Assembly (NCBI GenBank): GCA_963708545.1
Contig: CAVPUD010000060.1
Span: 1 to 64,000 of the forward strand
Direction of reading: 5' to 3'
DNA: 64,000 nucleotides
Source: Extensimonas sp963708545
GTDB lineage: Bacteria > Pseudomonadota > Gammaproteobacteria > Burkholderiales > Burkholderiaceae_C
This document shows, one piece after another, positions 25,231-32,590 of this stretch; the first letter of the stretch is position 1; the number at the start of each line of letters is the position of its first letter. Position numbers and translations under genes: made by a program. Under the pieces are notes generated by a model. The model made no database searches. It was given only the letters and a program-made list of their open reading frames with translations, and was not told the DNA's origin.

Positions 25231-25317
25231 GCCTTTGCGGGGCTGCGGGCCGGGTATGGCGCAGGGCCGCGGGTTCGCGCCACAATGCGGGCTGCACATT
25301 CCTACCGCTGCCCTGCC

Positions 25318-25926
25318 ATGTCTGCCACATCCTTGAGCGCCGAAATCGCCAGCACCGCGGCCCGCCTGGCTGTGGAAGAAGGGCTCGAATGGGGTCCGGC
25401 CAAGCGCCGCGCGCTGCGTGTGCTGGGCCTGCCGGCGCGCACGCCGCTGCCCGACAACACCTTGGTCGAGGCCGCCGTGCGCGAGCACATTGCGCTCTTT
25501 TTCGCCGACACCCAGCCGCGCGAGCTGCGTGCGCTGCGCCAGCTTGCGCTCGCCTGGATGGAGCGCCTCGCGCAATTCCGCCCCCACCTCGGCGGCGCGG
25601 TCTGGCATGGCACGGCCACGCGGCTTTCCGATATTTACCTGCAACTTTTCTGCGACGACCCCAAATCCGCCGAGATCGCCCTCATCAACCACCGCGTAGA
25701 GTACGAGCCACGCAGCGTGCCGGGCCTGCACGGCGCGCCCGTGGAGGCGCTGAGCATGTCCAGCCTTTCACCCGAGCTCGGCGAGGCGATCGGTGTGCAC
25801 CTGCTGATCTACGACCTCGACGACCTGCGCGGCGCCCTGCGCGCCGACGCCCAGGGCCGCACGCCGCGCGGCGACATCGCAGCCGTGCGGCAGCTACTGC
25901 AAGAACCGCCGAATCCAAAACCATGA
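25318..25926 (+). CDS. Conserved protein of unknown function next to mpl
   Basis: A 202-residue soluble protein which I cannot place in a characterised family. The first half is helical (SAEIASTAARLAVEEGLEWGPAKRRAL); the middle has a compact motif RLSDIYLQLFCDDPKSAEIALINHRV, and the second half EALSMSSLSPELGEAIGVHLLIYDLDDLRG. No signal peptide or membrane helix. ATG 25318 is used. Its stop codon overlaps the start of the TlpA-like gene as ATGA, so the two are translated together. Confidence 0.8.
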   Translation: MSATSLSAEIASTAARLAVEEGLEWGPAKRRALRVLGLPARTPLPDNTLVEAAVREHIALFFADTQPRELRALRQLALAWMERLAQFRPHLGGAVWHGTATRLSDIYLQLFCDDPKSAEIALINHRVEYEPRSVPGLHGAPVEALSMSSLSPELGEAIGVHLLIYDLDDLRGALRADAQGRTPRGDIAAVRQLLQEPPNPKP

Positions 25927-26498
25927 CTAAAGACAAGGCCAAGGCGGCGCCCGCACAGCCTGTAAATCCCGGTCGCCGTCGGCTGCTCTACGCCGGCGTC
26001 GCCGCTGCCGCTGCACTCGGCGGCGCCGCGCTGGCTTGGCGCAGACTTGCGCTTGATGACCCTTCCCCTGGTGTGGAGCAGGCGTTCTGGGCGCAGGAGT
26101 TCGACACCCCCGAGGGCGGCGCGCGCCTGGCGCTGCGCAATTTTGCGGGCCGGCCACTGCTGCTCAACTTCTGGGCCACGTGGTGCCCGCCGTGCGTTGC
26201 CGAATTGCCGCTGCTCAACACCTTTTACCGCGAACACCGCAACGCCGGCTGGCAGGTGGTGGGCCTGGCGATCGACCAGCCGGCTGCGGTGCAACGCTTC
26301 TTGCAGCGCCAGCCGCTCGATTTTCCGATCGGCCTGGCCGCGCAGGGCGGCACCGAGTGGGCGCGCGCACTCGGCAACCTGGCTGGCGGATTGCCGTTTA
26401 CCGTGGTCTTCGATGCCGCGGGCAAGGTGCGGAACCGTAAAATCGGCGCGGCGAGCGATGCCGAACTGCAGCAATGGGCGGCGCTGCCACTGGGTTGA
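25923..26498 (+). CDS. TlpA/ResA-like membrane-anchored thioredoxin
   Basis: Periplasmic thiol-disulfide oxidoreductase of 191 residues. An N-terminal anchor with a twin-arginine-like PGRRRLLYAGVAAAAALGG stretch is followed by a thioredoxin fold with NFWATWCPPCVAELPLL (CPPC redox site) and the cis-Pro loop GGLPFTVVF. This class often reduces apocytochrome c or cuproproteins. Overlaps the upstream gene by 4 bp. In many Proteobacteria aroQ follows and precedes accB; here only 166 bp lie between this gene and accB. Confidence 0.9.
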   Translation: MTKDKAKAAPAQPVNPGRRRLLYAGVAAAAALGGAALAWRRLALDDPSPGVEQAFWAQEFDTPEGGARLALRNFAGRPLLLNFWATWCPPCVAELPLLNTFYREHRNAGWQVVGLAIDQPAAVQRFLQRQPLDFPIGLAAQGGTEWARALGNLAGGLPFTVVFDAAGKVRNRKIGAASDAELQQWAALPLG

Positions 26499-26664
26499 GT
26501 CCATTAGGCGGCGCTCAGACCTTTCATGCCCGCCTGCGCTCTGCGCGGTCGCGTGACGATCGCGTCAAATTGCGACAGATCATGAAAAATATCCGCCAAA
26601 GCGCAAAATTGGCCGAAATTGCAGTAAATTCGCGCCCTCTCGTTTCATCGTCTTCGGAGCACCC

Positions 26665-27108
26665 ATGGACTTGCGAAAGCTCAAAACCCTGATCGACCTC
26701 GTGTCCGAATCGAACGTCTCGGAACTCGAAATCACCGAAGCCGAAGGCAAGGTGCGTATCGTCAAGGGCGGCCCTGCCATGGTGCAGCAGTACGTCCCGG
26801 TGGCCGCGCCCGTGGCCACGGCGGCTCCCGCCGCTGCAGCAGCGGCCGAACTGCCCGCGCCTGCGGCCTTGCCGGGCCATGTGGTCAAGTCGCCCATGGT
26901 GGGTACCTTCTACCGCGCGCCCAGCCCCGGCGCCAAGCCGTTCGTCGAGGTGGGCAGCCAGGTCAAGGAAGGCGACACCCTGTGCATCATCGAGGCCATG
27001 AAAATCCTCAACGAGATCGAGGCCGACAAGGCCGGCACCGTGACGCGCGTCCTCTGCGAAAACGGCCAGGCCGTCGAATATGGACAACCGCTGTTCATGA
27101 TCGAGTAA
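26665..27108 (+). CDS. accB: Biotin carboxyl carrier protein of acetyl-CoA carboxylase
   Basis: Carries the biotin of acetyl-CoA carboxylase in the first step of fatty acid synthesis. 147 residues: N-terminal dimerisation region (MDLRKLKTLIDLVSES), an Ala/Pro-rich linker (about 45-70), and the biotinyl domain with IIEAMKILNEIEADK, where Lys113 is biotinylated. The thumb loop PSPGAKPFVEVG typical of AccB is present. Stop TAA is followed after 8 bp by the first of three accC-like mini-ORFs. Confidence 0.97.
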   Translation: MDLRKLKTLIDLVSESNVSELEITEAEGKVRIVKGGPAMVQQYVPVAAPVATAAPAAAAAAELPAPAALPGHVVKSPMVGTFYRAPSPGAKPFVEVGSQVKEGDTLCIIEAMKILNEIEADKAGTVTRVLCENGQAVEYGQPLFMIE

Positions 27109-27116
27109 GGCGGCGC

Positions 27117-27209
27117 ATGTTCCAAAAGATACTGATCGCCAACCGCGGCGGACATGCCGCAGGCATGGCGAAGCAAATTGCCCTGGCACGCGCAGCGTGC
27201 GGGCGATGA
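27117..27209 (+). CDS. Leader mini-ORF 1 before accC
   Basis: Thirty codons. The first eleven residues MFQKILIANRG mimic the AccC N-terminus (MFKKILIANRG), then GHAAGMAKQ and IALARAACGR; IALARAAC resembles AccC residues IALRIQRAC. Starts 8 bp after the accB stop with AAGGCGG upstream. May be translated as a leader peptide or be a duplication by-product. Confidence 0.45.
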   Translation: MFQKILIANRGGHAAGMAKQIALARAACGR

Positions 27210-27224
27210 GCCGCGGGAGAAACC

Positions 27225-27317
27225 ATGTTCAAAAAAATACTGATCGCCAACCGCGGCGGACATGCCGCAGGCATGGCGAAGCAAATTGCCCTGGCACGCG
27301 TAGCGTGCGGGCGATGA
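27225..27317 (+). CDS. Leader mini-ORF 2 before accC
   Basis: Thirty codons beginning MFKKILIANRG, identical in its first 34 bases to true accC. GGGAG lies at normal distance before the ATG, and the sequence around the start is the same as that of accC, so ribosomes should recognise it equally well. Confidence 0.45.
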   Translation: MFKKILIANRGGHAAGMAKQIALARVACGR

Positions 27318-27332
27318 GCCGCGGGAGAAACC

Positions 27333-27425
27333 ATGTTCAAAAAAATACTGATCGCCAACCGCGGCGGACATGCCGCAGGCATGGCGAAGCAAATTGCCCT
27401 GGCACGCGTAGCGTGCGGGCGATGA
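27333..27425 (+). CDS. Leader mini-ORF 3 before accC
   Basis: Identical to mini-ORF 2. Its TGA (27423-27425) is 15 bases before the accC ATG, close enough for re-initiation. Confidence 0.45.
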   Translation: MFKKILIANRGGHAAGMAKQIALARVACGR

Positions 27426-27440
27426 GCCGCGGGAGAAACC

Positions 27441-28790
27441 ATGTTCAAAAAAATACTGATCGCCAACCGCGGCGAAATCGCCCTGCGCATCCAGCGCGCC
27501 TGCCAGGAGCTGGGTGTCAAGGCCGTGATGGTCTATTCCGAGGCCGACCGCGACGCCAAATACGTCAAGCTCGCCGAAGAGGCGGTGTGCATAGGCCCCG
27601 CGCCCTCGTCGCTGAGCTACCTCAACATGCCGGCCATCATCTCGGCCGCCGAGGTGACCGACGCCGAGGCCATCCACCCCGGCTACGGCTTCTTGAGCGA
27701 GAACGCTGATTTTGCCGAGCGCGTGCAAAAGAGCGGTTTCGAGTTCATAGGCCCCACGCCCGATGCCATCCGCATCATGGGCGACAAGGTTGCGGCCAAG
27801 CAGGCCATGGTGCAGGCTGGCGTGCCTTGCGTGCCGGGCTCGGAGGGCGCGTTGCCCGATGATCCCGTGCAAATCGGGCGCATCGCCCGCGCCGTGGGCT
27901 ACCCCGTGATCATCAAGGCGGCGGGCGGCGGCGGCGGGCGCGGCATGCGTGTGGTGCACACCGAGGCAGCACTGATCAACGCCGTGCAAACCACCAAGTC
28001 CGAAGCGGCAGCAGCCTTTGGCAACCCCTCGGTCTATCTGGAAAAATTCCTGCAAAACCCGCGCCACATCGAGATCCAGGTGCTCGCCGACAAGCATCGC
28101 AACGCCGTCTATCTGGGCGAGCGCGACTGCTCCATGCAGCGGCGCCACCAGAAGGTGATCGAGGAGGCGCCGGCGCCCGGCATCCCGCGCCGGCTCATCG
28201 AGCGCATCGGCGAGCGTTGCGTGGCCGCGTGCAAAAAGATCGGCTACCGCGGCGCGGGCACCTTCGAGTTCCTGTACGAAAACGGCGAGTTCTACTTCAT
28301 CGAGATGAACACCCGCGTGCAGGTCGAGCACCCGGTCACCGAGTGGATCACCGGCATAGACATCGTGCGCACGCAGATCATGGTTGCTGCGGGCGAAAAG
28401 CTGCCATTCACGCAGCGCCAGATCGAGCTGCGCGGCCATGCGATAGAGTGCCGCATCAATGCCGAAGACCCGTACAAATTCACCCCATCGCCGGGCCGCA
28501 TCACCATGTGGCACCCGCCGGGAGGGCCGGGTGTGCGCGTGGATTCGCACATCTATACCAACTATTACGTGCCGCCGAACTACGACTCCATGATCGGCAA
28601 GCTCATCACGCACGGCGACACGCGTGAGCAGGCGCTCGCGCGCATGCGCACGGCGCTCGCCGAAACGGTGGTCGAGGGCATACAGACCAACATCCCGCTG
28701 CACCGCGAGATGCTCGTGGATGCCAAGTTCATCGCCGGCGGCACGAGCATTCATTACCTCGAAGAGTGGCTGGAGCAGCACAAGCGCTGA
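27441..28790 (+). CDS. accC: Biotin carboxylase subunit of acetyl-CoA carboxylase
   Basis: ATP-grasp enzyme that carboxylates the biotin on AccB. 449 residues, full family length. N-terminal domain MFKKILIANRGEIALRI, then the Gly-rich ATP loop KAAGGGGGRGMRVV, the catalytic region QRRHQKVIEEAPAP, EFLYENGEFYFIEMNTRVQVEHPVTE (metal and bicarbonate residues), and HAIECRINAEDP. The start at 27441 is set by homology; the same start context is repeated three times upstream. Part of accB-accC-prmA. Confidence 0.97.
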   Translation: MFKKILIANRGEIALRIQRACQELGVKAVMVYSEADRDAKYVKLAEEAVCIGPAPSSLSYLNMPAIISAAEVTDAEAIHPGYGFLSENADFAERVQKSGFEFIGPTPDAIRIMGDKVAAKQAMVQAGVPCVPGSEGALPDDPVQIGRIARAVGYPVIIKAAGGGGGRGMRVVHTEAALINAVQTTKSEAAAAFGNPSVYLEKFLQNPRHIEIQVLADKHRNAVYLGERDCSMQRRHQKVIEEAPAPGIPRRLIERIGERCVAACKKIGYRGAGTFEFLYENGEFYFIEMNTRVQVEHPVTEWITGIDIVRTQIMVAAGEKLPFTQRQIELRGHAIECRINAEDPYKFTPSPGRITMWHPPGGPGVRVDSHIYTNYYVPPNYDSMIGKLITHGDTREQALARMRTALAETVVEGIQTNIPLHREMLVDAKFIAGGTSIHYLEEWLEQHKR

Positions 28791-28856
28791 GGCTTTTGTC
28801 GCTTGCTTTGCGCCCCCGTGCCCAACTTTCGGCCGTTTTCACCCACCGTCCAAGCC

Positions 28857-29810
28857 ATGTTTGAATTGCGCCTGCTGTGCCCCGAGGACAGCGTCGAGCC
28901 CGTGAGCGACGCGCTCGAGGCGCTCGACGCCCTGAGCGTTTCGGTCGAGGATGCCGACGCGCAGACCGAGGCCGAGCAGGCGCTGTTCGGTGAGCCCGGC
29001 ATGCCGCCGCCGCGCGAAGGCTGGCAGCGCAGCCGCGTGCTGGCGCTGTTTGCCACCGAAGAGGCAGCGCAGCAGGCGCAGCAGCTGCTCGCCGTGCAGG
29101 ACTTTTTTGCCGGCTGTGCGGTGCTCGGCCTGGCTGCCGTGCCCGAGCAGGACTGGGTGCGGCTGACGCAGGCACAGTTTGCGCCCGTGGAGATCACGCC
29201 CGACTTCTGGATCGTGCCCAGCTGGCACGACTTGCCACCGCAGGCGCGACGCAGCCTGCGGCTCGATCCGGGGTTGGCCTTCGGCACGGGCACGCATCCC
29301 ACCACGCGCATGTGTCTGCGCTGGATGGCACGCCAAGCGCAACAGGCCACTGCGGCGGACGCCGCGCAGCACAACGCTGGCGCAGTGCAGGCCGTGAATC
29401 CATTCGGGCGTGTGCTCGACTACGGCTGCGGCTCGGGCATCCTGGCGCTGGGCGCGGCCCTGTTCGGGGCGACCGAGATCGACGCCGTCGACATCGACCC
29501 CGCCGCCGTGCAAGCCACGCTGGAAAACGCGCGCGCCAACGGTGTGCAGGCCCCGGGCGTACAGCTGCGCGCGGGCTTGCCGGAGCTTGCGCGGGGCCAG
29601 TACCAGACCGTGTTTGCCAACATCCTCGCGAGCCCGCTCAAGGTGCTCGCGCCCTTGCTGTGCGCCCATGTCGCGCCGGGCGGCTGGCTCGTGCTCGCAG
29701 GCATCCTCGAGCGCCAGGCGCAGGAGCTGCAAGAGGCCTATGCCCCGTGGCTACGCCTCGAAGTGGCCGACACCGAAGACGGTTGGATTCTGATGACCGG
29801 CATGCGCTGA
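28857..29810 (+). CDS. prmA: Ribosomal protein L11 methyltransferase
   Basis: SAM-dependent methyltransferase that trimethylates ribosomal protein L11. 317 residues. A small N-terminal L11-binding domain (MFELRLLCPEDSVEPVSDALEALDALSVS) is joined to the methyltransferase fold with LDPGLAFGTGTHPTTRMCL, the SAM loop VLDYGCGSGILALGAALFGA and the FANILASPL motif (NPPY-like). ATG 28857 gives the family's N-terminus. An insertion of about 20 Ala/Gln-rich residues (ARQAQQATAADAAQHNAG) sits just before the SAM loop. Confidence 0.95.
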   Translation: MFELRLLCPEDSVEPVSDALEALDALSVSVEDADAQTEAEQALFGEPGMPPPREGWQRSRVLALFATEEAAQQAQQLLAVQDFFAGCAVLGLAAVPEQDWVRLTQAQFAPVEITPDFWIVPSWHDLPPQARRSLRLDPGLAFGTGTHPTTRMCLRWMARQAQQATAADAAQHNAGAVQAVNPFGRVLDYGCGSGILALGAALFGATEIDAVDIDPAAVQATLENARANGVQAPGVQLRAGLPELARGQYQTVFANILASPLKVLAPLLCAHVAPGGWLVLAGILERQAQELQEAYAPWLRLEVADTEDGWILMTGMR

Positions 29811-29872
29811 ACTGTGCGCGGGACCGGCATGGCGGGTGGCGCTTCCAGAGGGAGCCCTAAAATGGGCCGCTG

Positions 29873-31078
29873 ATGAGCCAGATCACACGCTGCCCTTTTT
29901 GCGGAACCCGTTTCAGGGTCGTTGCCGACCAGTTGCGCATCTCCGACGGCTGGGTGCGTTGTGGGCAGTGCCACGAGATTTTCGACGCCTCGGCCCAGCT
30001 CGTACCCGCCAGGGCGCAGGCGCTTTGGCCCGATGCGGTGCCTGCAGCAGATTCTCCGCAGCGGCCCGCAGGGGCAGGGTTGCTGGATTCAGAGCCACCG
30101 GCGGCAAGCACCGCTGCGGCGCAGCGCCCTTCTTCCGACGACGCATCCATTCTGCAGGCGGGCGCTTCAAGCTTGCCGACGTTTCTGACGCATGCGCAGC
30201 CGACGGCTCCAAAATCCGACAGGCTCATAGGCCCCGCCGCGCCACCCCAGGAGTCCCAAGAGCAGGAGTTGGAGGGTTACGAGCTGCCGTTTGCCGAGCT
30301 GCGCGACTCCGGCTGGCCGGAGGAGGACGAAAACGCACAGGCTGGCGCTTCGGCGCTAGAGGGGCAGGAGCACGCGGGCGCAGAGCCCTTGGGGCACGCG
30401 GCGGACGCGGAGACCACACACGAGCCAGCCGCGCTGACGCCGCCCGCGGATGCCGGGTTTGCCTATGCGTCGGCCAGCGAAATGCTCGCGCAGGCGAATG
30501 AAGTGCCACCCGGCCACGCAGGGGGCGACGAGGCTCCTCTCGAAGATGCAGAGCCCGATGTGCAGGAACCCGGTTTCGTGCGCGCCGCGCGGCGCCGCGC
30601 CTTCTGGCGCCGGCCGTGGGTGCGCGCAGGATTGGCTGCGCTATCTGTGCTTTTGCTGGCGGCGCTGGCCTTGCAGGTGGCTGTGCAGGAGCGGGACGCC
30701 ATCGCCGCCGCGGCTCCGGCGACGCGGCCATGGTTGCAGCAGGTCTGCGCCCCGCTGGGCTGCAGTGTGGCACCACTGCGCCGCATCGCGGACGTGGTGA
30801 TAGACAGCTCTTCGTTCCAAAAAGGCCGGGGCGACAGCTACCAGCTCACGTTCAGCCTGCAAAACCGCGCTGCCTATGCGCTGGCGATGCCGGCGCTGGA
30901 GCTGACCCTGACCGACGCGCAGGATCAGCCTGTGGTGCGCCGCGTGCTGCTGCCCAAGGACATCGGGGCGCCGGCGGAGCTCCCGCCCCGCGGGGGCTGG
31001 GGTGCGGTGCTGACGGTGGTCGTGACCACGGGCGGTGCGCGCGTGGCCGGCTACCGCCTGCTGGCGTTTTATCCTTGA
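29873..31078 (+). CDS. Zinc-ribbon and DUF3426 single-span membrane protein
   Basis: Protein of 401 residues in three parts: an N-terminal zinc ribbon (MJ0042 type, cysteines 7, 10, 30 and 33), a 190-residue acidic Pro/Ala-rich linker, and a C-terminal DUF3426 domain following one membrane helix (WVRAGLAALSVLLLAALALQVAV). The ribbon would be cytoplasmic and the DUF3426 domain periplasmic. Function unknown; the position after accC-prmA is conserved in Burkholderiales to my knowledge. Confidence 0.88.
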   Translation: MSQITRCPFCGTRFRVVADQLRISDGWVRCGQCHEIFDASAQLVPARAQALWPDAVPAADSPQRPAGAGLLDSEPPAASTAAAQRPSSDDASILQAGASSLPTFLTHAQPTAPKSDRLIGPAAPPQESQEQELEGYELPFAELRDSGWPEEDENAQAGASALEGQEHAGAEPLGHAADAETTHEPAALTPPADAGFAYASASEMLAQANEVPPGHAGGDEAPLEDAEPDVQEPGFVRAARRRAFWRRPWVRAGLAALSVLLLAALALQVAVQERDAIAAAAPATRPWLQQVCAPLGCSVAPLRRIADVVIDSSSFQKGRGDSYQLTFSLQNRAAYALAMPALELTLTDAQDQPVVRRVLLPKDIGAPAELPPRGGWGAVLTVVVTTGGARVAGYRLLAFYP

Positions 31079-31110
31079 CTTTTTCTGACCCCACCCTGAC
31101 TCCACCCCCT

Positions 31111-32007
31111 ATGGCAGCCCTGATTTGCGGTTCTCTCGCGTTCGACACCATCATGACCTTCGAGGGGCGCTTTGCCGAGCAGATACTGCCCGACCAGTTG
31201 CACATCCTCAACGTGTCCTTTCTCGTGCCCACCTTGCGGCACGACTTCGGCGGCTGCGCGGGCAACATCGCCTACAGCCTGCGCCTGTTGGGCGGCACGC
31301 CCTGGCCCATGGCCATGCTGGGCAGCGACGGCGGTCGGTATTTGCAGCGTTTGCAGGCGCTGGGCATCCCCACGGTCCATGTCGGCATGGCCCAGGACTC
31401 CTACACCGCGCAGGCCATGATCATGACCGACCGCGACAACAACCAGATCACCGCGTTCCACCCCGGTGCGATGCTGCAGGCGCACACCCTGCGCATCACG
31501 CCACACCCGGACATTGCGCTGGCCATCATCGCGCCCGACGGACGCGAAGCCATGCTCGAGCATGCCGAGCAGCTCGCTACAGCGGACATTCCCTTCGTGT
31601 TCGATCCGGGGCAGGGGCTGCCGATGTTCGACGGGCCTGAGCTCGCGCGCTTCGTCGAGCAGGCGAGCTGGGTCGCGGTGAACGACTACGAGGGCAAGAT
31701 GCTGTGCGAGCGCACTGGCTGGTCACTGGACGACATTTCGCGCAAAGTACGCGGCCTGATCGTGACGCTGGGCGCGCAAGGCTGCGAGGTCTGGGTGGAC
31801 GGCGCCAAGGCGCACGTGCCCGCCGTCGCGCCCTCGCAGATTGTCGATCCCACGGGCTGCGGAGACGCTTGGCGCGGCGCCCTGCTGTATGGGCTCGAAC
31901 GCGGCTGGCCGCTCGAGCGCTGCGCAGCCCTGGGCAACCGGATCGGCGCCCTCAAGATTGCCCACCGCGGGCCGCAGAACTACACGCTGGACTTCACGCC
32001 AGGCTGA
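31111..32007 (+). CDS. PfkB-family carbohydrate/nucleoside kinase
   Basis: Cytosolic ribokinase-family kinase of 298 residues. N-terminal substrate half with ALICGSLAFDTIM and FGGCAGNIAYSLRLLGG; C-terminal signature DPTGCGDAWRGALLYGLE with the catalytic aspartate in GCGDAW (usually GAGD). Overall closest to the adenosine-kinase-like branch, so adenosine is a plausible but unproven substrate. ATG 31111 follows the DUF3426 gene by 32 bp. Confidence 0.88.
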   Translation: MAALICGSLAFDTIMTFEGRFAEQILPDQLHILNVSFLVPTLRHDFGGCAGNIAYSLRLLGGTPWPMAMLGSDGGRYLQRLQALGIPTVHVGMAQDSYTAQAMIMTDRDNNQITAFHPGAMLQAHTLRITPHPDIALAIIAPDGREAMLEHAEQLATADIPFVFDPGQGLPMFDGPELARFVEQASWVAVNDYEGKMLCERTGWSLDDISRKVRGLIVTLGAQGCEVWVDGAKAHVPAVAPSQIVDPTGCGDAWRGALLYGLERGWPLERCAALGNRIGALKIAHRGPQNYTLDFTPG

Positions 32008-32023
32008 CCCCAGCGCGGCCCCG

Positions 32024-32401
32024 TCAAGGCTTGCTGCCCGTCGGGAAGGGCCAAGCTGCCTGGGGATTGAGAGTGGTCTGGGCGGGAACGGATGCCTTGG
32101 CTGCCTTCTTCGCAGGTGCGGCAGCTTTCTTCGCAGGTGCAGCAGCCTTCTTCGCAGGTGCAGCAGCCTTCTTCGCAGGTGCAGCAGCCTTCTTCGCAGG
32201 TGCAGCAGCCTTCTTCGCAGGTGCAGCAGCCTTCTTCGCAGGTGCGGCAGCTTTCTTCGCAGGCGCGGCAGCTTTCTTCGCAGGTGCAGCAGCCTTCTTC
32301 GCAGGTGCGGCAGCTTTCTTCGCAGGCGCGGCAGCTTTCTTCGCAGGCGCTTCGGTCTTCATGGCCTGGGATGCGGCGGGTTTTTTTGCAGTTGCCATCA
32401 T
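32024..32401 (-). CDS. Histone H1-like Lys/Ala/Pro-repeat DNA-binding protein
   Basis: A 125-residue, strongly basic, low-complexity protein. Twelve tandem PAKKAAA heptads (21-bp DNA repeats, with a few silent C/T variants) run from about residue 19 to 101. A short non-repeated tail, KASVPAQTTLNPQAAWPFPTGSKP, follows. This is the architecture of bacterial histone-H1-like proteins (BpH1/Hc1 tail type) that bind and compact DNA. A strong AAGGAG precedes the ATG at 32401 (a second ATG is adjacent). Repeat number probably varies between strains. Located downstream of nrdB on the same strand. Confidence 0.88.
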   Translation of the reverse strand: MMATAKKPAASQAMKTEAPAKKAAAPAKKAAAPAKKAAAPAKKAAAPAKKAAAPAKKAAAPAKKAAAPAKKAAAPAKKAAAPAKKAAAPAKKAAAPAKKAAKASVPAQTTLNPQAAWPFPTGSKP

Positions 32402-32590
32402 GTTCTCCTTGGGTCGATGTGTTGTGCGCGCCGCACTCCTACGGTGAGCGGGCAGCAGTTAGAACCTGTTCTCAGGCGTGGAGGCCGATCCCTCCCGCAT
32501 GAACACGAAAAACGCCCCACCTGGTGCAACACAAGACAATGCAGTGATGGCAGGTGCGATAGTCATGGCTTTTGTCTGCACCCGACGGGA

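Larger units (their letters stand above)
27117..27440 (+). repeat. Three tandem 108-bp copies of an accC-like mini-gene between accB and accC
   Basis: Units start at 27117, 27225 and 27333; the true accC starts at 27441, exactly one more period on. Each unit has 34 bases that copy the start of accC and 74 bases that do not, and each contains ATG, 29 further codons, TGA and a GGGAG ribosome-binding site placed for the next ATG. Units 2 and 3 are identical; unit 1 differs at three positions (two in the accC-like head, one in a hairpin loop). Each unit has two perfect hairpins, CATGCC-GCA-GGCATG and GCACGC-G(C/T)A-GCGTGC; the only change in the tail falls in a loop, so stems are intact in all units. 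Confidence 0.95.

Noticed and set aside
27117..27440. CRISPR or intergenic REP array between accB and accC
   Set aside because: Units are contiguous without unique spacers, and they carry start codons, stops and ribosome-binding sites derived from accC.
32100..32350. CRISPR-like regular repeat
   Set aside because: The 21-bp period has no spacers and encodes heptads of a histone H1-like protein.
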